Shown: piece after piece, positions 14,542-16,106 of the stretch | Layout of the letters: each line of letters begins with the position of its first letter | How positions within the stretch are numbered: position 1 is the first letter of the stretch | NCBI GenBank assembly: GCA_002434335.1 | Contig: DJJW01000095.1 | Span: 96,416-112,521, forward strand | Direction of reading: 5' to 3' | Length of the DNA stretch: 16,106 nucleotides | Source: Lachnoclostridium sp. UBA6558 | GTDB lineage: Bacteria; Bacillota; Clostridia; Lachnospirales; Lachnospiraceae | Notes under the pieces: model-generated | Told to the model about the DNA's origin: nothing | Databases searched by the model: none | Seen by the model: the letters and a program-made list of their open reading frames with translations, nothing else | Made by a program: the position numbers and the translations under genes

Positions 14542-16106
14542 TACGGCTCACCTACCTTAAAAGACATAGGAGCTATCTCATAGCCATCTGCCTGGATTGC
14601 GGCGGTTGTACTATAATTTACATATACCTTTATGCCGTTGTCATAGGTTACAACCGTCAGGCCATTTGCATACTGTTTGTGATCCGTCATCATAGCTCCC
14701 TCCGTCTTATCATGGACTTCTTTCAGTTCTTTATAATAGGAAAGGATGTATTCCTTGTAGACACTGTACTTGGAACTGTATAAGTCGGAGGAGTTGGTAT
14801 ACTGTAAGCCTGCCGGATCTTCATAGGTTATGTAAAAGGAGGGGTTGATTCCCATCTCTGCAAGCTTTAAGAAAAATTCCTGCTTATTTGCCTCGAAGTT
14901 AATGTATTCCGAATACATAGGCAGCACTCCCTTAAATACAATGGATAGAAAAGGAACCTCTTCATCCGTAAAGATATAATTAGAGGAGGCTGCCGGCATC
15001 TCGTTGATACCGTCAGAATATTTCCACAGGAACTCGAAAGGTTTTTCCAGTACCAGGCTGAAGTCCGTATCCAGCTCCTTTACTGCAGACTCATAGCTGT
15101 TTGCAGTATTCACTCTGGAATATACCGTTCCTTTATTCGAGTAAGTAAACAGGATATTACTGATACCGCTTAACATAAGGTTCTTAATATCACTCTTCTT
15201 ATAGGAAGCAGCGGATGCTCTAAGTGTCTCTGCTGTACGGGAAGGTGTTAAATAACGAAAACTGCTAAATACATCCTTATAGGTATTTTCCTGGTATACC
15301 CTCTTGGTAATCTGTTTCATAATATTAAAGTTGGCATTTCGCAGGGCTGGATTAATCCTGAGTGCATCCTGTGCCAGATAGATATCGATGCCCTGTTCTT
15401 TGGACTCCCTGATAAGCTTCGTCAGCTCTTTCGTTCCACCGATATCTCCGTCTACTTTATAGGAAGTAATCGGTACTGCATTGATTCCGCCTTTCTGCCA
15501 GCCTTTATAGACAGTAAAGATATCGGTAACTCCCTCCGCTCTTAAATCCCGATACATGGAACGTATATTATCAACGGTTGTCATAGTGACATTCCGTTTG
15601 AAGATCAGCCAGTTCTCTTTGTCAATTCCTAAGAAATCCAGCCTTATCTTAAAATCATCCTCTTTTTTAACAAGCTCACCGGCATTCAGCAGATATTCTC
15701 TGTAGCTTAAAGCCAGACCGGTATAATCAGCTTTAGCACCGGATACAAAACGGTAATGGATACGTATGTCAAATTCATTACGTTTTGCCTGTCTTGTAAC
15801 CACAGAACCTTCTTTGTTACCGGTAGGCTGTGTATAAATCTGCCTCAGTACGAATTTAGAACAGATCCAGTTATAATCGGTGTAAGCACCGTTTGGATAG
15901 GCTTCTATCTTGGCGCTGTAATCACCGCTCTCGATAATTCCCAGATACCCCATCTGAGAATCCGTATGTACCATACCAAACACCGGTGCCATAATCTTTT
16001 CTGCTTCATTTACACTTTGATATTCTCCCCAAAGAAGGGATAAGGTATAGGCTTCATCAAGACCTGCGTTCATGCCGTAAACATACTGGGAGAAATTCGA
16101 GGAGAA
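14541..16106 (-). CDS. DUF5696 protein, C-terminal part
   Basis: The reading frame is open to the right edge, so the true start lies outside the window. At least 521 residues are visible; the in-frame ATG at 16073 is internal, because 11 more sense codons precede it. I assign it to DUF5696 from its overall pattern: a PVFGMVHTDSQMGYLGIIESGDYSAKIEAYPNG block, a central alternating strand-helix region with ITSYKVDGDIGGTKELTKLI and IDIYLAQDALRINPA that looks like part of a TIM barrel, and a C-terminal TYDNGIKVYVNYS...PMSFKVG beta segment. Such proteins resemble glycoside hydrolases, but enzyme activity is inference. It is the first visible gene of the sugar transporter operon and overlaps the permease start by one base, so it likely acts on the glycan whose products are imported. 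Whether it has a signal peptide cannot be seen. Confidence 0.8.
   Translation of the reverse strand, partial: FSSNFSQYVYGMNAGLDEAYTLSLLWGEYQSVNEAEKIMAPVFGMVHTDSQMGYLGIIESGDYSAKIEAYPNGAYTDYNWICSKFVLRQIYTQPTGNKEGSVVTRQAKRNEFDIRIHYRFVSGAKADYTGLALSYREYLLNAGELVKKEDDFKIRLDFLGIDKENWLIFKRNVTMTTVDNIRSMYRDLRAEGVTDIFTVYKGWQKGGINAVPITSYKVDGDIGGTKELTKLIRESKEQGIDIYLAQDALRINPALRNANFNIMKQITKRVYQENTYKDVFSSFRYLTPSRTAETLRASAASYKKSDIKNLMLSGISNILFTYSNKGTVYSRVNTANSYESAVKELDTDFSLVLEKPFEFLWKYSDGINEMPAASSNYIFTDEEVPFLSIVFKGVLPMYSEYINFEANKQEFFLKLAEMGINPSFYITYEDPAGLQYTNSSDLYSSKYSVYKEYILSYYKELKEVHDKTEGAMMTDHKQYANGLTVVTYDNGIKVYVNYSTTAAIQADGYEIAPMSFKVGEP

Overview
The window looks like chromosomal DNA of a low-to-medium GC anaerobic Firmicute, most likely a member of the Lachnospiraceae. 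This rests on protein style, strong purine-rich ribosome sites, the priA-def-fmt-YugP gene order, and a sugar ABC transporter linked to a DUF5696 protein. That placement is inference; no species is claimed.

Positions 1-7545 are a housekeeping block read entirely on the minus strand. In transcription order it holds a MurE-type ligase, murF, priA, def, fmt and the start of a YugP-type membrane zinc peptidase that runs off the left edge. These genes cover cell-wall precursor synthesis, replication restart, and N-formylation and deformylation of nascent proteins. A 231-base hairpin repeat (element A) sits between priA and def.

Positions 7546-10530 are a patchwork. A tight proC-ppnP pair reads on the minus strand and a small zinc-ribbon protein on the plus strand. 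Two other long imperfect hairpins occupy the intergenic spaces: element C at 7813-8045 and element D at 9663-9901. The zinc-ribbon gene ends in a clear intrinsic terminator.

Positions 10531-16106 hold a second copy of the priA-def repeat (element B, 10678-10910), then a minus-strand carbohydrate uptake operon. In transcription order this is a DUF5696 protein (5' end outside the window), a MalF-like permease, a MalG-like permease and a lipoprotein sugar-binding protein. The first three genes overlap by 1 and 4 bases. No ABC ATPase is visible, so a shared MsmX-type ATPase elsewhere is likely.

The most notable feature is the set of four long intergenic hairpins (A, B, C, D). A and B are two diverged copies of one element. 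Their stems differ by at least seven compensated base-pair changes, while the apical loop, an internal-loop sequence and a 17-base 3' tail are unchanged. D carries the same TGAGCG...GCGAGTT apical words, and D shares an arm motif with C. No transposase or other partner protein is in the window.
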